DNA from: CAZKCI01 sp964551475
Lineage (GTDB): Bacteria; Auribacterota; Erginobacteria; Erginobacterales; CAZKCI01
DNA length: 64,000 nucleotides
Assembly: GCA_964551475.1 (NCBI GenBank)
Contig: CAZKCI010000046.1
Coordinates: 62,001-126,000 of the forward strand
Reading direction: 5' to 3'
Below, in pieces: positions 42,670 through 51,157 of the stretch. Each line of letters opens with the position of its first letter. Position 1 is the first letter of the stretch. Both the position numbers and the translations under genes were made by a program. A model generated the notes under the pieces. That model had not been told where the DNA came from and ran no database searches. It was given only the letters and a program-made list of their open reading frames with translations.

Positions 42670-43841
42670 GACGGCGCGCCTCCGCCAACCGCCAGAGCCG
42701 AGCGGTAGACGGCGTCCAGCCGCCTCCCCACCACTTCGTAGCTGAAGTTCTCCTCGACATAGCGCGCGATCCGTTCCGGGCTGTAGCCGCGGCGGCGGTC
42801 GAGCATGGCGTCGAGCGCGGACGCGAGCGCGGCGGCGTCGCCGGGGGGGACCAGCAGCCCCCGCTCGGGCGAGACCGTCCGCTCGAAGGCAGGCAAACGG
42901 GATGCCACCAGCGGTTTGCCGCAGGCCATGGCTTCGATGGCCGTCATCCCGAAGGTTTCGCAGAGACTCGGCTGAACGACGAAAGCGGATCCCCGGATCA
43001 GTTCCGCCACCTCCGGACGGCTCTTCATCCCCAGGAAGCTCACCTCCCCGTCCAATCCCAGGTCGCGGCACAACGACCGGTATTTCCCGCCGCCGGGCCC
43101 CTCGCCCGCGATCTGGAGGAGGAAGTCCCGGCGCTTCCGCTTCAGCGCGGCCAGGGCCCGGAGGAGGACGGGGATGCCCTTGCCTTCCCGCAGGAGAGCG
43201 ACCAGGAGGATCGTCGCCTTCCCGTCCCGGGCGGCGGCGCGCGCCGGAGCGGGACGGAAGACGGCGGTGTCGATCGCGTTGGGGACAACCTCGAAACGGC
43301 CCCCGATCCGGAGCGCGCGCAGGGACTGCCGGACCTCCTCGCCGACCGGGAGGACGGCGGCGGCGCGATTCATGGCGAATCGGGCTTTGAGGATGTCCCG
43401 CTTTCTCAGTGTCCCCCGGATGAAGTCCCCGCAGTGCTCGCTGATGACGACGGGGAGGTTCCAGCTTTTCCCCGCCATCACCGCCGCGACGCCGGCGGCG
43501 TATTCATGGGCATGGATGAGGTCGGGGCGGAGACCGGCTTCCCAGAGTCCGGCGAACTCCCGCTTCACCCTCCACAGATACCAGGCGTAGGTGCAGAAGG
43601 GCACGGGCAGCCGGCGGTGGCTGATCCGGATCGTCCGGATCCCGTCTTCCTCGGCGTCCGTCCGGGCTTCCCTCCGCCGCGGTCTGTCGCCGGGCTCGAC
43701 GCACAGAACCGTGACCCGGTGCAGACGGGAGACGGCGCGCGCCAGCTCCCGGACGGCGGCGCCCTGGGCGGGATGGACGCCGTTCGGATACCAGCGCCAG
43801 AACGGGAGAAAAAGGATGTGCAGGCGGCTCGGGGCATCCAT
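42666..43841 (-). CDS. GT4-family glycosyltransferase
   Basis: 391 residues with ATG at 43841. PFWRWYPNGVHPAQGAAVRE at the N-terminus, ISEHCGDFIRGTLRKRDIL, VALLREGKGIPVLLRALA, and the E-x7-E motif CETFGMTAIEAMACGKP identify a GT4 enzyme. Its stop overlaps the GTG of the following methyltransferase. It lies 25 bp after the PduS-like gene and so may be read from the same transcript as the energy genes, though a link in function is unlikely. Confidence 0.93.
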   Translation of the reverse strand: MDAPSRLHILFLPFWRWYPNGVHPAQGAAVRELARAVSRLHRVTVLCVEPGDRPRRREARTDAEEDGIRTIRISHRRLPVPFCTYAWYLWRVKREFAGLWEAGLRPDLIHAHEYAAGVAAVMAGKSWNLPVVISEHCGDFIRGTLRKRDILKARFAMNRAAAVLPVGEEVRQSLRALRIGGRFEVVPNAIDTAVFRPAPARAAARDGKATILLVALLREGKGIPVLLRALAALKRKRRDFLLQIAGEGPGGGKYRSLCRDLGLDGEVSFLGMKSRPEVAELIRGSAFVVQPSLCETFGMTAIEAMACGKPLVASRLPAFERTVSPERGLLVPPGDAAALASALDAMLDRRRGYSPERIARYVEENFSYEVVGRRLDAVYRSALAVGGGAPS

Positions 43842-43865
43842 GGGGATCCGGGCGAACCGGCGGCC

Positions 43866-45191
43866 TTACTGCCTGATCAGCACCGCGTCTTCCAGCACCG
43901 CCTCCACTGCGCCGTCGATGGCGGAGTGGAGAGAAGCGCCCTGCGCGCCGGAGGGGACCGAGGCGATCAACTGCCCGGCCCGCACCCGGTCCCCTTTTCT
44001 GACCACGGGGATTGAGGCCGCTCCCACGTGCTGTTTCAGGAGGACGCGGAGACGCCCCACCGCCAGGGGTTCCATCCGCAGCGGAGCGTCGGACTCGTAG
44101 CGCGTGACGTCGATCCGGGAGGCGAAGCGGGAGACCGGGATCCGCCGGCCGTCGCGGAAGGGGTGGGGGGTGAGATCGGAACGGAGGTGGACCTTCTCCA
44201 CCTTCGCCTTCTTGAGCTCCTGGAGGAGTCCCGCGATCACCCGTTCGGGGGAGAGCGAGGTGGGACAAGCGAACATCCCGCAGACGGCGCACTGGCAGCA
44301 GAGATAGGCCTTGGTCAGATCAAACCGGGAGATCGCGTCCGCGCGCTGCTGGCCGACCAGCCCCATGATAACATGGGGTTCCATCCGGTGGCCGAGGAGA
44401 TAGCGGGGGCAGTAGTCGGTGCAGGTCCGGCAGCCGTCGCAGGCCCAGGAGGCCTTGCTCACGTCCGTGTCGAGCGGACGTCTCTTGTAGCCGACCTGCT
44501 TGTGCCCGGAGGGGAGGACGATCAGGCCGGTGGTGGTCTTGGTCACCACGCCGGAGGAGAAAGCGCCCATGATCGGCCCGCCGTCGAGAACGACAGGATC
44601 GGCGACGGCGGCCCCGCCCGCCGCGGCGAGGACGTCCTCGACGTAAGCGCCGATGGGAACGATCAGCGTGGCCGGACGCTTCACTTCCCCCGCGACGGTG
44701 AGAACCCGGTGGGTGACCGGCTCTCCCCGGGAGGCCCGGAAGACGTTGATCAGCGTGGACACGTTGCTGACCACCGCCCCCACCGCCAGCGGAAGCCCTC
44801 CTTCGGGGACGACCCGGCCCAGGGCCTCGAAGACCAAGACCTGCTCGTCGCCGGCGGGATAGTGGCTCGACATCAGGAAGAGTTCAACCCGCGAGGAGCG
44901 CCGGGCGATCTCGGCCCGCAGGGCGTCGAGCGCCGGGCGGTACTTCCTTTTCAGGGCGATGACCGCCCGCTTCGCCCCCACCGCCTCCGCCGCCAGTTCC
45001 ATCCCGGCCACCAGCTCGGGGGCCCAGACCGCCATCGCCTGCTGGTCGACCCGGAGGAGCGGCTCGCACTCGGCGCCGTTGGCGAGCACGACCTCGGCGC
45101 GGGCGGAGAGCTTGACCTGGGCGGGGAAGCCCGCCCCGCCGGCGCCGACCACGCCGGCCGCTTTCACCAGCTCTGGCAGTGAACCGGTCAC
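43866..45191 (-). CDS. PduS-like / RnfC-family flavo-iron-sulfur protein
   Basis: 441 residues from a GTG at 45191. Domain order is that of PduS rather than RnfC: an N-terminal NADH/FMN-binding half opening GVVGAGGAGFPAQVK (13-27), an SLBB-like region (about 165-240), two [4Fe-4S] motifs (C251-x2-C-x2-C-x3-C261 and C298/299-C301-C304-C309), and a C-terminal barrel-sandwich domain (about 375-441) which in RnfC is N-terminal. PduS is a cobalamin reductase of propanediol-using microcompartments, and relatives transfer electrons between NADH and ferredoxin-like carriers. No shell or diol dehydratase genes are visible here. Confidence 0.86.
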   Translation of the reverse strand: MTGSLPELVKAAGVVGAGGAGFPAQVKLSARAEVVLANGAECEPLLRVDQQAMAVWAPELVAGMELAAEAVGAKRAVIALKRKYRPALDALRAEIARRSSRVELFLMSSHYPAGDEQVLVFEALGRVVPEGGLPLAVGAVVSNVSTLINVFRASRGEPVTHRVLTVAGEVKRPATLIVPIGAYVEDVLAAAGGAAVADPVVLDGGPIMGAFSSGVVTKTTTGLIVLPSGHKQVGYKRRPLDTDVSKASWACDGCRTCTDYCPRYLLGHRMEPHVIMGLVGQQRADAISRFDLTKAYLCCQCAVCGMFACPTSLSPERVIAGLLQELKKAKVEKVHLRSDLTPHPFRDGRRIPVSRFASRIDVTRYESDAPLRMEPLAVGRLRVLLKQHVGAASIPVVRKGDRVRAGQLIASVPSGAQGASLHSAIDGAVEAVLEDAVLIRQ

Positions 45192-45214
45192 CAGTCTTTC
45201 GCCCGCCTCCGGCG

Positions 45215-45256
45215 GCCTGGCTATCAGTGATCAGTCACTGATCACTGTTCACTTCT
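45215..45256. repeat. ATCAGTGATCAGTCACTGATC word repeat
   Basis: TATCAGTGATCAGTCACTGA followed by TCACTGTTCACTTC in the 76-bp gap after the parvulin gene; the TGATCAC family again. Confidence 0.85.
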
Positions 45257-45267
45257 TTTTCAGTTAC

Positions 45268-46455
45268 TTATTCGGGCGAGACCGCCGACGACGGAGGAGG
45301 AGGCGGCGGCGGCGAAAATCCGGCGACCGGCTCCCCGGCGGCCGCTTCCCCCGCCGATCCTTCCGCCGAAGGCGATGCCGCCGCCGCGACTCCCGCGGCG
45401 GGCGCCGCCTCCGCTGCCGAAGCGGAGGGAAGATTGGTCAACCCCGGAGAAGCAGCGCGCAGTTTCTGCACCGGCAGATTCTGGCTCACGGTCCGGCAGT
45501 ACTCGTCGATCTTCTCCGATGATTTGCGCCCCTTGATCGCGCCCGCGACCCGCTCCTTCACTTCCTCGAAGGGAACCATCCCGGCCGCTCTCCGCTCCTC
45601 CATCTTGATCAGGTGGTAGCCGAAACGGGTCTCCACCAGTTCGCTGGTCTGGCCGGTCTCCAAGGACCAGGCCGCCTTCTCGAAGACCGGGTCCCTCTGC
45701 CCCTGGGGGAAGAAGCCGAGATCCCCTCCCTGGGCTTTGGACACCGGGTCCTCGGAAACCTCCGTGGCCACGGCCGCGAAATCCTCCGCGGCCAGGCGCT
45801 CCCTGATCTTTTCCATCTTCTCCCGGGCGGCCTTTTTCTGCTCCTCGGTCGCGGCGGGATCGAGCATGATCAGGATATGCCGGGCTCGGATCGTCTCCGG
45901 GCGGTTGAAGGCATCCGGGTTCTCCTTGTAGAAGGCGGAGACCTCATCGTCGGTCACGGTGATGTCCGGATAAACCTTCTTTTCCAGCACTTCGTTGACC
46001 ACCACATCCTTCTTGATCCGCTCGCGAAGCTCCTGGGGAGCGAGCCCTTCCTGGGCCAGGGCGTCGGCGAAGGCCTGCTCGTTGGGGAACTGCTTCACCA
46101 TATCCTGGTACATCGTCTCCACCTTCTGGGAGAGATCGGGGAGGGCGAGGTCCTTCCCGCTCTGGTAGAGAAGCTCGCTCTTGATCATCACGTCCAGTAT
46201 CGAGTCCTCGTAGCCGGGAGGCGGCCGCTGTCCCTGCATCATCAGCTTCTGGGCGTAGCTGTGGGCGGTGCGGGCGAGTTCGAGGCCGGTGATCTCGTAC
46301 TCGCCGACCTTGGCGACAATTTCGTCCCCGCCGGCCGCCATCCCGTAGGGACGTTCTTTTTCCGGCGCCGGCTTTTTGCAAGCTGAAATCCAGATCAGGC
46401 CGCAGGCCAGGCCAGCCACCAGGGCCGCCCGCGACGCATGGCGTAACTGCTTCAC
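45268..46455 (-). CDS. Parvulin-type peptidyl-prolyl isomerase lipoprotein (SurA/PrsA-like)
   Basis: About 395 residues from a GTG at 46455, chosen because AAAGGAGG lies four bases upstream. Signal peptide with lipobox LIWISAC, so likely anchored by a lipidated cysteine at about residue 30. A SurA_N-like helical domain (about 50-215) is followed by a PpiC domain (about 218-320: RARHILIMLDPAATEEQ, SKAQGGDLGFFPQGQ, TRFGYHLIKMEER). The Ala/Pro-rich tail ends in a polyproline run. Role: folding of exported or outer-membrane proteins, probably including the giant surface proteins made from this region. Confidence 0.9.
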   Translation of the reverse strand: MKQLRHASRAALVAGLACGLIWISACKKPAPEKERPYGMAAGGDEIVAKVGEYEITGLELARTAHSYAQKLMMQGQRPPPGYEDSILDVMIKSELLYQSGKDLALPDLSQKVETMYQDMVKQFPNEQAFADALAQEGLAPQELRERIKKDVVVNEVLEKKVYPDITVTDDEVSAFYKENPDAFNRPETIRARHILIMLDPAATEEQKKAAREKMEKIRERLAAEDFAAVATEVSEDPVSKAQGGDLGFFPQGQRDPVFEKAAWSLETGQTSELVETRFGYHLIKMEERRAAGMVPFEEVKERVAGAIKGRKSSEKIDEYCRTVSQNLPVQKLRAASPGLTNLPSASAAEAAPAAGVAAAASPSAEGSAGEAAAGEPVAGFSPPPPPPPSSAVSPE

Positions 46456-46557
46456 GTATCCTCCTTTGGGCTCCGCTGGTGGGATCAGGATCCGAACGAT
46501 TCGGCGATCTCCGGTCGGCGCCAGAAACATGAGTTAATCAGGACGAGGGGGGGATGT

Positions 46558-46620
46558 CAAGAACTGGAAAAACAGGAAAGGCAGGCAGGGCAGGAGCGAC
46601 AGGAAAAAATTGAAAAAAAT
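46558..46620. repeat. GGAAAAACAGGAAAGGCAGG word repeat
   Basis: Six units of (A)CAGGAAA / GGCAGG type (AAACAGGAAAGGCAGGCAGG, then GCAGGAGCGACAGGAAAA) in the gap between the folE and parvulin genes. Confidence 0.75.
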
Positions 46621-46629
46621 GACCGGGGC

Positions 46630-47223
46630 TTAATCTTTCAGAAGACTCAAGGCTTCGGCGCGGCTGCGCGGGTCCTTGCGAAAGATCCCCCGGATCGCCT
46701 CGGTCTTCACCGTCATCCCCGGTTTCTTCGTCCCCCGCATGGAGAGGCAGAGGTGCTCGGCCTCAATCTGGACCAGGACCCCCCGCGGCTTCAGAGCCGC
46801 CATCAGGAGGTCGGCGATCTCCGTGGTCAGGCGCTCCTGGACCTGGAGACGGCGGGCGAGGATCTCCACCACCCGGACCAGGTGGCTGAGCCCCGTGATC
46901 ACCCCGTCCCGGGGGATGTAGGCGATGTGGGCCTGGCCGAAAAAGGGGAGAAGATGGTGCTCGCAAAGCGAGTGGAAGGGGATGTCCTTGACGAGGACGA
47001 TCTCGTCGAAACCCGGATAGCGGAAGACCCGGATCCCGGCCGCGGGGTCCTGACGCATCCCCTCCAGGATCTCTGAGCACATCTCGGCCACCCGCGCCGG
47101 TGTGCGCTCGAGGCCCGCGCGGGAGGGGTCCTCGCCGACCGCGAGGAGCCACTGCCGGACCGCGTTTTCGATCTTTCGGGGATCGACCGCCGTTGCCTTC
47201 CCTTTGTTTTGCTTTTTCGTCAT
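46630..47223 (-). CDS. folE: GTP cyclohydrolase I
   Basis: About 197 residues from MTKKQNKGKATAVDP (ATG 47223). FolE opens the guanine ring of GTP to form 7,8-dihydroneopterin triphosphate, the first step toward tetrahydrofolate and the queuosine precursor. Zinc ligands are present: C87 and H90 in SLCEHHLLPF, and C159 in AEHLCLSMRG. RTPARVAEM and GLSHLVRVVEILARRLQVQE are other family blocks. Full length for the short bacterial type. It follows rnfB by about 100 bp of word repeats. Confidence 0.96.
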   Translation of the reverse strand: MTKKQNKGKATAVDPRKIENAVRQWLLAVGEDPSRAGLERTPARVAEMCSEILEGMRQDPAAGIRVFRYPGFDEIVLVKDIPFHSLCEHHLLPFFGQAHIAYIPRDGVITGLSHLVRVVEILARRLQVQERLTTEIADLLMAALKPRGVLVQIEAEHLCLSMRGTKKPGMTVKTEAIRGIFRKDPRSRAEALSLLKD

Positions 47224-47264
47224 CCCCAAACCTCTCGCCAAGTCATTGTACTGCTTTCCGCTGA

Positions 47265-47362
47265 TATCAGTAATTTGAGATTTGAAATTTCAGATCTCAG
47301 ATTCGAGATTCCAGATCCGCAATCCGAGATTATTTCTCTGAGATCTGAGATTTGAGATCTGG
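47265..47362. repeat. GAGATTTGAAATTTCAGATC word-repeat tract
   Basis: About ten units of the GAGATTT/GAGATCT/GATTCGAGATTCCAG family run from the gap into the end of rnfB, encoding the last residues of that protein (DLKSQISEK). Confidence 0.85.
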
Positions 47363-48160
47363 GATGGTATCGAGCTTCCGGATGATCTTCCGCGGGCATA
47401 CCTCCACGCATTTCAAACAGGCGGTGCACTTCCCGTAGTCGATCCGGGCCACGTTGTCCATCAGGACGATCGCCTGGGCCGGGCACTCCCGGAGGCATTT
47501 CCCGCAGGCGATGCAGCCGACCTGGCAGACCGAGGCCACCCCCCTCCCCTTGGCCCGCGAGCTGCAGGCGACTACGACCGCCGCCGGCGAGGCGACCAGT
47601 GTGAAGAGCTTCTTGGGGCAGACCCTGAGACAGGTCCCGCAGGCGGTGCACTTTGCCCGGTCCACTTCCGGCAGCCCTTCCTCTCCCATCCGGATGGCCC
47701 CGAAGGGGCAGGCGCGCACGCAGTCGCCGAAGCCGAGACATCCCCAGGCGCAGGCCTTCTGCCCGCCCAGCATCAGATAGGCGGCCTGGCAGCGCCGAAT
47801 CCCCTGGTAAACGTATTCGTCGCGGGCGAAGCGCCCCCCCCCGCAGGAGAGGACGGCGGCCTTCTTCTCCTTCGCCTCGAACTCTACGCCCAGGATCTCC
47901 GCGATCTGGCGGGCGGTGTCGTCCTTGCTCGCCACGCAGTCGGCGGGGATCGCCTCCCCCCGGCGCAGGGCTTCGGCAAAACCGGCGCAGCCCGCTCTCC
48001 CGCAGGCGCCGCAGTTCCCGCCGGGGAGCTTGGAGATGATCAGGGCCACCGTCGGGTCCACCTCGATGGAAAAGAGTTTCAGCGTGTAGGCCAGACCCAG
48101 GCCGAAGAGGAGGCCCAGACCGGCCAGAGCGAGAGCGGGGAGGATAATGGCGGCGATCAT
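47330..48160 (-). CDS. rnfB: Rnf complex subunit B (polyferredoxin)
   Basis: 276 residues with ATG at 48160, overlapping the end of rnfA by 4 bp. N-terminal membrane helix (AIILPALALAGLGLLFGLGL), then the Fe-S domain GGNCGACGRAGCAGFAEAL with a fourth Cys at about 75, then four ferredoxin-type Cys motifs (CLGFGDCVRACPFGA, CTACGTCLRVCPK, CIACGKCLRECPAQ, CTACLKCVEVCPRK). RnfB receives electrons from reduced ferredoxin and passes them into the complex. The last residues are repeat-encoded. Last gene of rnfCDGEAB. Confidence 0.95.
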   Translation of the reverse strand: MIAAIILPALALAGLGLLFGLGLAYTLKLFSIEVDPTVALIISKLPGGNCGACGRAGCAGFAEALRRGEAIPADCVASKDDTARQIAEILGVEFEAKEKKAAVLSCGGGRFARDEYVYQGIRRCQAAYLMLGGQKACAWGCLGFGDCVRACPFGAIRMGEEGLPEVDRAKCTACGTCLRVCPKKLFTLVASPAAVVVACSSRAKGRGVASVCQVGCIACGKCLRECPAQAIVLMDNVARIDYGKCTACLKCVEVCPRKIIRKLDTIPDLKSQISEK

Positions 48161-48765
48161 AGCTTGAACCCGCTGAAGCCCAGGAAGGCCATCGACATCA
48201 GGGCGGCGATGATGAAGGTGATGGGGACGTCCTTGAGCGGCTCGGGGATGTCGACCGTTTCCAGCCTCTCCCGGATCCCCGCCATCAGCCCCATGGCCAG
48301 CGTGTAGCCCGCCCCGGCGCCGAAGCCCTGGATCAAAGAGGAGAGGAAGGACCCGGCGAGAGGCGCGCTGTTCAGGAAAAAAACGTCGGTGTTGAGAACG
48401 CAGACGCCGAAGACGGCGCAGTTGACCGTGATCAGGGGAAGATAGATCCCGAAGACCCGGTACAGACCCGGCGCCTTCTTCTGGATCACGATCTCGGTGA
48501 ACTGGACGAAGGAGGCGATGACCAGGATGAAGGACAGCGTCCTCAGGTATTCCAGATGGTACGGGATGAGGACAAAGCGAAAGATCAGCCAGCTGATCAG
48601 TGAAGCCATGGTGGTGACAAAGGTGACCGCGATTCCCATCGAGACCGCGGGGCCGATCCGCTTGGAGACTCCGATGAAGGAGCAGAGGCCGAGGAAGCGG
48701 GAGAGGATGAAGTTGTTGATGAAGACGGAGCTGATCAGGACGGTGATGGCGACGGAGGGGTCCAT
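48157..48765 (-). CDS. rnfA: Rnf complex subunit A (integral membrane)
   Basis: 202 residues with six membrane helices; begins MDPSVAITVLISSVFINNFI, the NNF-type helix seen in RnfA/NqrE, followed by ILSRFLGLCSFIGVSK, which carries the cysteine of the membrane-embedded iron-sulfur site shared with RnfE. FGAGAGYTLAMGLMAGIRER closes the second half. Part of the ion-translocating core. Separated by 1 bp from rnfE and overlapping rnfB. Confidence 0.95.
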   Translation of the reverse strand: MDPSVAITVLISSVFINNFILSRFLGLCSFIGVSKRIGPAVSMGIAVTFVTTMASLISWLIFRFVLIPYHLEYLRTLSFILVIASFVQFTEIVIQKKAPGLYRVFGIYLPLITVNCAVFGVCVLNTDVFFLNSAPLAGSFLSSLIQGFGAGAGYTLAMGLMAGIRERLETVDIPEPLKDVPITFIIAALMSMAFLGFSGFKL

Positions 48766-48766
48766 G

Positions 48767-49357
48767 TCATTCCTTCCGGGAGGAGAGGAAGTTGATCAGC
48801 CCGATCAAAAGGCCGATGGTGAGGAGCGCCCCCGGGGCGAGGATCATCAGGAGAGCCGGTTCGAACGACCCGGCGAGCTGGTGCCCGGCCGTCGTCCCGT
48901 TGCCCAGCGATTCGCGGATGAGGGCGATCACCACCAGGGCCCAGGTGAACCCCGCCCCCATCCCCAGCGCGTCCAGGATGGACTTCCCCACCGGCTCGTG
49001 CGAGGAGAAAGCCTCCGCCCGTCCCAGGACGATGCAGTTGACGACGATCAGGGGGACGAACATTCCCAGCGAGCGGCTGAGGAGCGGGGCGTAGGCCCTC
49101 ATCAGAAGATCGGCGATGGTGACGAAAGTGGCGATGACGACGATGAAACAGGGGATGCGGATCTTGTCCGGAACGATCTTCCGGATCAGGGAGATGAAGA
49201 TGTTGGAGCCCACCAGGACGAAGGCGGCGGCCGTCCCCATCCCGAGCGCGTTCTGGACCGAGGTGGAAACGGCCAGAGTCGGGCAGAGGCCGAGGACGAT
49301 GCGGAAGGTCGGGTTTTCCCGCCAGAGGCCCTTGATCAGTTCTCCGGACGCTTTCAT
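48767..49357 (-). CDS. rnfE: Rnf complex subunit E (integral membrane)
   Basis: 196 residues with six helices, paralogous to RnfA in inverted topology. FRIVLGLCPTLAVSTSVQNA contains the conserved Cys, and FVPLIVVNCIVLGRAEAFSS the second. LGMGAGFTWALVVIALIRE near the C-terminus is typical. Its ATG overlaps the rnfG stop by 4 bp (49354-49357). Confidence 0.95.
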   Translation of the reverse strand: MKASGELIKGLWRENPTFRIVLGLCPTLAVSTSVQNALGMGTAAAFVLVGSNIFISLIRKIVPDKIRIPCFIVVIATFVTIADLLMRAYAPLLSRSLGMFVPLIVVNCIVLGRAEAFSSHEPVGKSILDALGMGAGFTWALVVIALIRESLGNGTTAGHQLAGSFEPALLMILAPGALLTIGLLIGLINFLSSRKE

Positions 49358-49923
49358 TCCTTCGCGTTTCCTCCGTCGGTGGGGACTGGAGATCTCTCTC
49401 CGTAGAATCCCTCCACCCCCTCCCGGACGGCGCGGACGACGGCGCGGCTGGTGATCGTCGCCCCCGTGATCGCCTGGATGTCTTTCAGCTCGAGCGAGCG
49501 GCCGGGGAGACCCCGGAACTTGGCCAGGAACCAGGGCTCGCTCTCGCCGGGCCTGGTCTCGGCGATCCGCGCCCCCAGGCCGGGTGTTTCCTGGTGCTCG
49601 AGGACGCGCAGGCCGGCGATCTTCCCTTCCGGGTCGATCCCGACCATCAAGCGCACAAAGCCGCTGTAGCCGTGTCCGACCACGGAGAGGCAGTAGCCGA
49701 CGGTCTTCCCGTCCCGGCGGCCTTCATAATACTCCAGGCCGGGCCGGGTCTGCCGCTCGAAGGCGGCGGCGGCAGGCAGGAGAAAACGCCGGGCGGCTTC
49801 CTCCTCCCGGCGGATGCCTTCTTCGATCTTCGGGCCGGTCATCCGGTAGACGAAGGAGAGGACGAGCGTCGACGCGAAGCAGATCCCCGCCAGGATGAGT
49901 CCGTATTTGACGAGCTGGTTCAT
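49354..49923 (-). CDS. rnfG: Rnf complex subunit G (covalent FMN protein)
   Basis: 189 residues with one N-terminal membrane helix (VKYGLILAGICFASTLVL) and a periplasmic FMN-binding domain. ETPGLGARIAE and the flavinylation motif ITGATITSRAVV are present, with the Thr of GAT-x-TS as the expected FMN attachment point. A flavin transferase (ApbE) is needed for this but not seen in the window. 107 bp separate it from rnfD, occupied by a hairpin element. Confidence 0.95.
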   Translation of the reverse strand: MNQLVKYGLILAGICFASTLVLSFVYRMTGPKIEEGIRREEEAARRFLLPAAAAFERQTRPGLEYYEGRRDGKTVGYCLSVVGHGYSGFVRLMVGIDPEGKIAGLRVLEHQETPGLGARIAETRPGESEPWFLAKFRGLPGRSLELKDIQAITGATITSRAVVRAVREGVEGFYGERSPVPTDGGNAKE

Positions 49924-49955
49924 CGATTCATGCTCGTTACTGTCTCGGTTTCATA

Positions 49956-50019
49956 TGTGGGAGCGGCGTCCCGCCGCGATCCAAGCTCCCCAGGATCGGG
50001 GCGAGACGCCCCTCCCACA
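49956..50019. repeat. 64-bp palindromic element inside the rnf operon
   Basis: Starts TGTGGGAGCGGCGTC and ends GACGCCCCTCCCACA. Inner arms CGATCC/GGATCG pair too, giving one long imperfect hairpin between rnfD and rnfG. It resembles the 58-bp elements near 23.6 kb in plan but has different ends. Confidence 0.8.
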
Positions 50020-50030
50020 GGTATCCCTGA

Positions 50031-51014
50031 TTATGTCTTTTCTCTCGCCGTCCCGAAGGGCCGGGGCGCCGTGAAGCGGTCGATCAGCGGCGTCACCGCG
50101 TTCATGATCAAAATGGAATAGGAGACCCCTTCCGGGTAGCCCCCGTAAAGACGGATGAGAGCGGTGATCGCCCCGCAGCCCAGCCCGAAGATGAAGCGCC
50201 CCTTCCCCGTCAGGGGCGCCGTCACCATGTCGGTGGCCATGAAGATCGCCCCCAGCAGGAGGCCCCCGCCGAGGACGTGGTAGAGCGGAGAAGCGGCCAG
50301 GATACCCTCCCGGGGCGGCAGGAGAGCGGTGAGCAGAGCGACCGTCCCCACGAAGGCGACCGGCGTCTGCCAGCGGATGTATCCCCGGATCAGGAGGAAA
50401 GCCCCTCCGATGAGCAGAGCCAGTGCCGACGTCTCGCCGAGGCAACCCCCGATGTTCCCCAGGAACATGTCGGAGAGAGAGGGCTGGAGACGAGGGAGCG
50501 CCTCTTTGAGCGCGCCGAGCGGCGTGGCGTAGGTCGTCCCGTTGAGGCCGGCGGAAAGCGCGTTTATCGGCGGCGACCAGCTGGTCATGCGCGTGATCCA
50601 GGAGTGCATCACGAAAACCCGTCCGACCAGGGCGGGGTTGAAAATGTTCTGTCCCAACCCCCCGAAGGCCTGTTTGCCGATCGCGATCCCGAAGGCGGCG
50701 CCGACGGCGGCCAGCCAGAGCGGGACGCCGGGGGGGAGGTTGCAGGCGAGGAGCAGGCCGGTGATCACGGCGGAGCCGTCGAGCGCGGTCAAGGGGACGC
50801 GGCGGAGCTTCTGAATGAGCGCCTCGGTCAGGACGGCGGCGGCCACCGCGGTCGCTTCGAGGTACAGCGCCCGCTCGCCGAAAAAATACAGGCTGGCGGC
50901 CAGAGCCGGGAGAAGCGAGGCGACCACCGACCACATCACCCGCTTGACCGACTCTCCGGAGCTGAGATACGGCGCCGGCGAAATTACCAACAGCTCTAGA
51001 GAGTTGTCAGCCAC
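50031..51014 (-). CDS. rnfD: Rnf complex subunit D (integral membrane, covalent FMN)
   Basis: 327 residues from a GTG at 51014 (MADNSLELLVISPAPYLSSG). About nine membrane helices. LNGTTYATPLGALKEA contains the Thr expected to carry FMN, and FIFGLGCGAITALIRLYGGY and EGVSYSILIMNAVTPLIDRF are conserved in the NqrB/RnfD family. Works with RnfG, A and E to couple electron transfer to Na+ or H+ movement. Lies 143 bp after rnfC. Confidence 0.94.
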   Translation of the reverse strand: MADNSLELLVISPAPYLSSGESVKRVMWSVVASLLPALAASLYFFGERALYLEATAVAAAVLTEALIQKLRRVPLTALDGSAVITGLLLACNLPPGVPLWLAAVGAAFGIAIGKQAFGGLGQNIFNPALVGRVFVMHSWITRMTSWSPPINALSAGLNGTTYATPLGALKEALPRLQPSLSDMFLGNIGGCLGETSALALLIGGAFLLIRGYIRWQTPVAFVGTVALLTALLPPREGILAASPLYHVLGGGLLLGAIFMATDMVTAPLTGKGRFIFGLGCGAITALIRLYGGYPEGVSYSILIMNAVTPLIDRFTAPRPFGTAREKT

Positions 51015-51069
51015 GGTATAGACACTTGTTTGGTGCCTGATTCTTGACCATTCCAGAATAGCATGGACC

Positions 51070-51156
51070 TGTCATTGCTTCGCTTCGCTCGCAATGACCG
51101 CAATCCCATAACAATATAATTTTTGATAATCCGCGAAAATCCGCGCAATCCGCGGC
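51070..51156. repeat. CATTGCTTCGCTTCGCTCGC and ATCCGCGAAAATCCGCGC repeats
   Basis: In the rnfC-rnfD gap: CATTGCTTCGCTTCGCTCGC plus AATGACCGCAATCC can fold as an imperfect hairpin, and ATAATCCGCGAAAATCCGCG is a tandem word repeat of about 10 bp next to the rnfC stop. Confidence 0.75.
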
Positions 51157-51157
51157 T

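Noticed and set aside
9914..47362. Word-repeat tracts considered as CRISPR arrays
   Set aside because: Units are 7-11 bp, degenerate and without spacers of constant length; no cas gene is present.
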